Shown: piece after piece, positions 4,501 to 6,690 of the stretch
Numbering within the stretch: the first letter of the stretch is position 1
Layout: the number at the start of each line of letters is the position of its first letter
DNA from: Acidobacteriota bacterium
GTDB lineage: Bacteria; Acidobacteriota; Terriglobia; UBA7540
Length of the DNA: 6,690 nt
NCBI GenBank assembly: GCA_021780055.1
Contig: JAJXZM010000198.1
Coordinates: 1-6,690 of the forward strand
Direction of reading: 5' to 3'
Notes under the pieces: generated by a model
Told to the model about the DNA's origin: nothing
The model's database searches: none
What the model saw: only the letters and a program-made list of their open reading frames with translations
Translations under genes and position numbers: made by a program

Positions 4501-6402
4501 ATGAGACTGGAAAAACTAACCCGGGCTACTGCACTGCTGGCCCTGGCAATTTCCTTGCTGGTGGGCGTCTTGCCGGTGGAACTCCATGCCCAACAGACGA
4601 ACACCACCAAAGCGCCCCAGGAAAAAGGCGTTTTCGACTACACAAACGGCCCTTCTATTTTCAAAGGATACTCTTATCCTTACGTTCCGGCGCCGACGCT
4701 GGAGAACACGTCGGAGCTAAACCAGCTGATCCAGAATAACAAGCTGGAACTCTCTCTGGATGCCGCCATTGAGATGGCGCTGCAGAACAACATGGACATT
4801 GCCATAGCCCGGTACCAGCTCCCCATTGCGCGGCTTGACGTTCTCCGAACCAAAGCCGGCAGCGCAACCCGCGGTGTTTCGGGAGCGGTGATTTCAAACG
4901 CCCTGTTTGCGGGCGCGATTGGAGCGGGCGTGAGCGGCGCAGCAGGCTCCGGGGGAACGGGAGGCGGCGGATTTACAGGCGCCGGCGTCACCAGCACCAG
5001 CTTCCTCGGCCCCGGCGATCCGGTAACGGGATTCACGCTAGGATTGAACAACGCCTCCACACCGTTGAATTTTGCTTCGCTGACAGGCGTCGGAATTGAG
5101 GGCAGTCACACGGCCACTTACGGCACTTTCTTCGGAAAGGGCTTTTTCACTGGAACCAGCTTTTTGGCAGCGGTCAACGGCCAGCGAAACAGCACGACGT
5201 CAACCAACTCCTTGTTTAATCCTTCAATCCCTACCTCTCTGACAGTGGGTCTCAATCAGCATTTGCTCAAAGGCTTCGGGCGCCGCGCCAACGCGGTTTT
5301 TATCCGCATCGCGAACAACGATCTCAAGGTTGCGAACTCGGTATTTCGCAGGCAGGTCATCACTACTATTGCGCAGGTGCTGAATGCCTACTACACCTTG
5401 CTGGCCGACAGAGATCAGGTTCGCGTGGCGCAGTCAGCCATCGAATACTCGCAACGGCTTGTTGAGGACGACAAGAAGCAGGTCCAGATCGGCACATTGG
5501 CCCCCCTCGACGTAGTGCAGGCGGAATCAACTCTGGCTACCGATCAGCAGAACTTGATCGTGGCCCAGACCACTTACCTTCAACAGCAGGAAGTCCTCAA
5601 GACCATGATTTCGAAAAAAGTGACGTCTGGACTCGCCGGCGTCGAAATTGAACCCACCGATAATCTGCCCGAGCCAAAGCCCGGCGACATTCCTCCCCTG
5701 GCCCAAGCCTTGGCTGAAGCTGTCAAGAACCGCCCGGAACTTGAGCAGGACGAATTGAACCTCCGAAACCAGGACTACACGATTCAGTCGAACCGTAACG
5801 GCCTGCTGCCTTCCCTTGACGCCTTCGCTACATATCAGTCCAACGGTCTCGCCGGTATCCCTTTTGCAAGCATTGGATTCGCTTCGCCCGGTGGCCTGGG
5901 GGATTCGCTGTCACAAATTTTCAGAGGGGTGTACCCCAGCTACTCCGCTGGTCTCACCCTGAGCATCCCCATCCGCAACCGCGTCGAGCAGGCCAACGCC
6001 GCGCAGGCCATGGTTGAACTCCATCAGATGCAGGCCAGCATGCAGCGCGACAAGAACACCATCGAACAGGACGTACGCAACGCCGAAATCGCCGTGACCC
6101 AGGCCAGGGCCCAGATCAACGCCGCCACTAAAGCAAGAGATTACGCCCAGCAGGCGCTCGACGCTGAAATCAAAAAGTTGCATTTGGGAGTTTCGACCAC
6201 CTTGAATGTTATCCAACTGCAGCAGCAGTTCGTCCTGGCGGAGGGCAATCTGGCCAAGGCACGCCAGGTTTATGCGGCCGCGCTGGTCCAATTCAACCAG
6301 GCAACCGGAACCACGCTGGACGCGCACAACATCGTGCTGACAGACCCGGACACCGGCCAGTACTCCCGGCAACCCAACATCCCCGGATCGACAACTCATT
6401 AA
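4501..6402 (+). CDS. TolC-family outer-membrane efflux/secretion channel protein
   Basis: A 633-residue outer-membrane protein of the TolC/OEP family, the trimeric exit duct of tripartite efflux pumps or type I secretion. Residues 1-30 are a signal peptide (MRLEKL charged start, a Leu/Ala core at 11-24, cleavage after LHA at 30). The first repeat starts with LSLDAAIEMALQNN (84-97). A Gly/Ala/Ser/Thr-rich insert follows at about 125-240, then a strand and turn SLTVGLNQHLLKGFGRR (246-262) and long helices at about 263-385. The second repeat has AQALAEAVKNRPEL (401-414), a GLLPSLDAFATYQ strand, YSAGLTLSIPIRNR (481-494) and a closing coiled-coil rich in Gln and Ala. The protein is longer than E. 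coli TolC (471 mature form plus its extra C-terminus), chiefly through the insert. No adaptor or inner-membrane pump gene is in view, so substrate and partner are unknown. The start at 4501 is set by the ribosome binding site and signal peptide. Confidence 0.93.
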   Translation: MRLEKLTRATALLALAISLLVGVLPVELHAQQTNTTKAPQEKGVFDYTNGPSIFKGYSYPYVPAPTLENTSELNQLIQNNKLELSLDAAIEMALQNNMDIAIARYQLPIARLDVLRTKAGSATRGVSGAVISNALFAGAIGAGVSGAAGSGGTGGGGFTGAGVTSTSFLGPGDPVTGFTLGLNNASTPLNFASLTGVGIEGSHTATYGTFFGKGFFTGTSFLAAVNGQRNSTTSTNSLFNPSIPTSLTVGLNQHLLKGFGRRANAVFIRIANNDLKVANSVFRRQVITTIAQVLNAYYTLLADRDQVRVAQSAIEYSQRLVEDDKKQVQIGTLAPLDVVQAESTLATDQQNLIVAQTTYLQQQEVLKTMISKKVTSGLAGVEIEPTDNLPEPKPGDIPPLAQALAEAVKNRPELEQDELNLRNQDYTIQSNRNGLLPSLDAFATYQSNGLAGIPFASIGFASPGGLGDSLSQIFRGVYPSYSAGLTLSIPIRNRVEQANAAQAMVELHQMQASMQRDKNTIEQDVRNAEIAVTQARAQINAATKARDYAQQALDAEIKKLHLGVSTTLNVIQLQQQFVLAEGNLAKARQVYAAALVQFNQATGTTLDAHNIVLTDPDTGQYSRQPNIPGSTTH

Positions 6403-6690
6403 GCACGCCGGGAGCACAGGACAATCTTCCTGCTGGCCTTCTCGCTGGCGGAAAAAGTCCCCTGACAGCACGTTCTCGTCGGCTCCTTCAGAATTCGCCC
6501 TAGGGTGATCCTCTGAGGGGGCTTTGCTCAAGCATGTTGGCGACTTCAGCAACTTAAGCTATATCTTGCTCATTCCAGGACTGTTATTGCTAATCAACCA
6601 GACTGGCATAACGCCTCCCGGCTCACATCCAGGCATTTCTTGCCCAAAACCCCGCCCCTTATAGGGACGGGAATTACATTACTCCAGCAT
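6403..6690. other. Right-end non-coding stretch after the TolC gene
   Basis: These 288 bases hold no credible gene; the minus-strand open frame reaching into them from the right end of the TolC gene is a shadow. No intrinsic terminator follows the TolC stop directly. A palindrome CCCTAGGG lies at 6498-6505. TTGCTC (6566-6571) and GCTAAT (6589-6594), 17 bases apart, are a faint rightward promoter candidate. The clearest element is the hairpin at 6651-6671. Confidence 0.6.
6645..6671 (-). terminator. Possible intrinsic terminator of a minus-strand gene beyond the right edge
   Basis: On the minus strand, CCCGTCCCT (6671-6663) pairs with AGGGGCGGG (6659-6651) around three bases, giving eight pairs with one mismatch. 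It is followed by GTTTTG (6650-6645), a short T run. The shape suits a terminator for a leftward gene entering from the right. On the plus strand the tail is only AATTACATT. The short T run keeps this tentative. Confidence 0.35.

Noticed and set aside
5911..6552. 213-residue minus-strand open frame opposite the 3' end of the TolC gene
   Set aside because: It is a shadow of the conserved C-terminal TolC repeat, with low-complexity Gly/Val/Leu-rich content.
1..6690. CRISPR array, tRNA, rRNA or insertion sequence
   Set aside because: No regularly spaced repeats, no T-loop motif with a matching acceptor stem, no rRNA-like stretch and no transposase or terminal inverted repeats were found.

Overview
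The window reads as a piece of chromosome from a moderately GC-rich Gram-negative bacterium. A TolC-type outer-membrane channel with a signal peptide shows the double membrane. The mix of a PhnB-like VOC protein, a DGPF/YCII protein, a cytoplasmic BNR-repeat propeller paired with a MoaD/ThiS-like protein, and a long glycine-rich TolC homologue is one I associate with soil Acidobacteriota. That assignment is inference from gene style, not proof. I see no phage, transposase, CRISPR array, tRNA or rRNA.

Layout. The left half (2-2559) holds four plus-strand genes: a VOC-family protein (2-412), a DGPF/YCII-family protein (498-932), a six-Asp-box beta-propeller protein (1088-2263) and a MoaD/ThiS-like protein ending in Gly-Gly (2263-2559). 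The last two overlap by one base and are probably translationally coupled. On the minus strand, truA (2653-3414, tRNA pseudouridine synthase) converges on them. A gap of 1,086 bases then separates truA from a divergently transcribed TolC-family gene (4501-6402). The last 288 bases hold no gene that I can see.

How the genes may work together. The VOC and DGPF genes are typical companions in clusters that often also carry an ECF sigma factor; none is visible here, so it could lie to the left. The propeller and MoaD-like genes look like a two-gene unit of unknown function. TruA is housekeeping. The TolC protein would be the outer-membrane exit duct of an efflux or type I secretion system, but no adaptor or pump gene is in view.

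The least explained part is the gap at 3415-4500. It has no credible protein gene but carries a very strong 14-bp stem-loop (3821-3853, with outer helices reaching 3798-3864), several smaller stem-loops on the tolC side, an AT-rich patch, and a repeated 9-mer containing a perfect -35-like TTGACA. It is the best place to look for an undescribed structured RNA or a complex regulatory region. Nothing in the sequence proves one.
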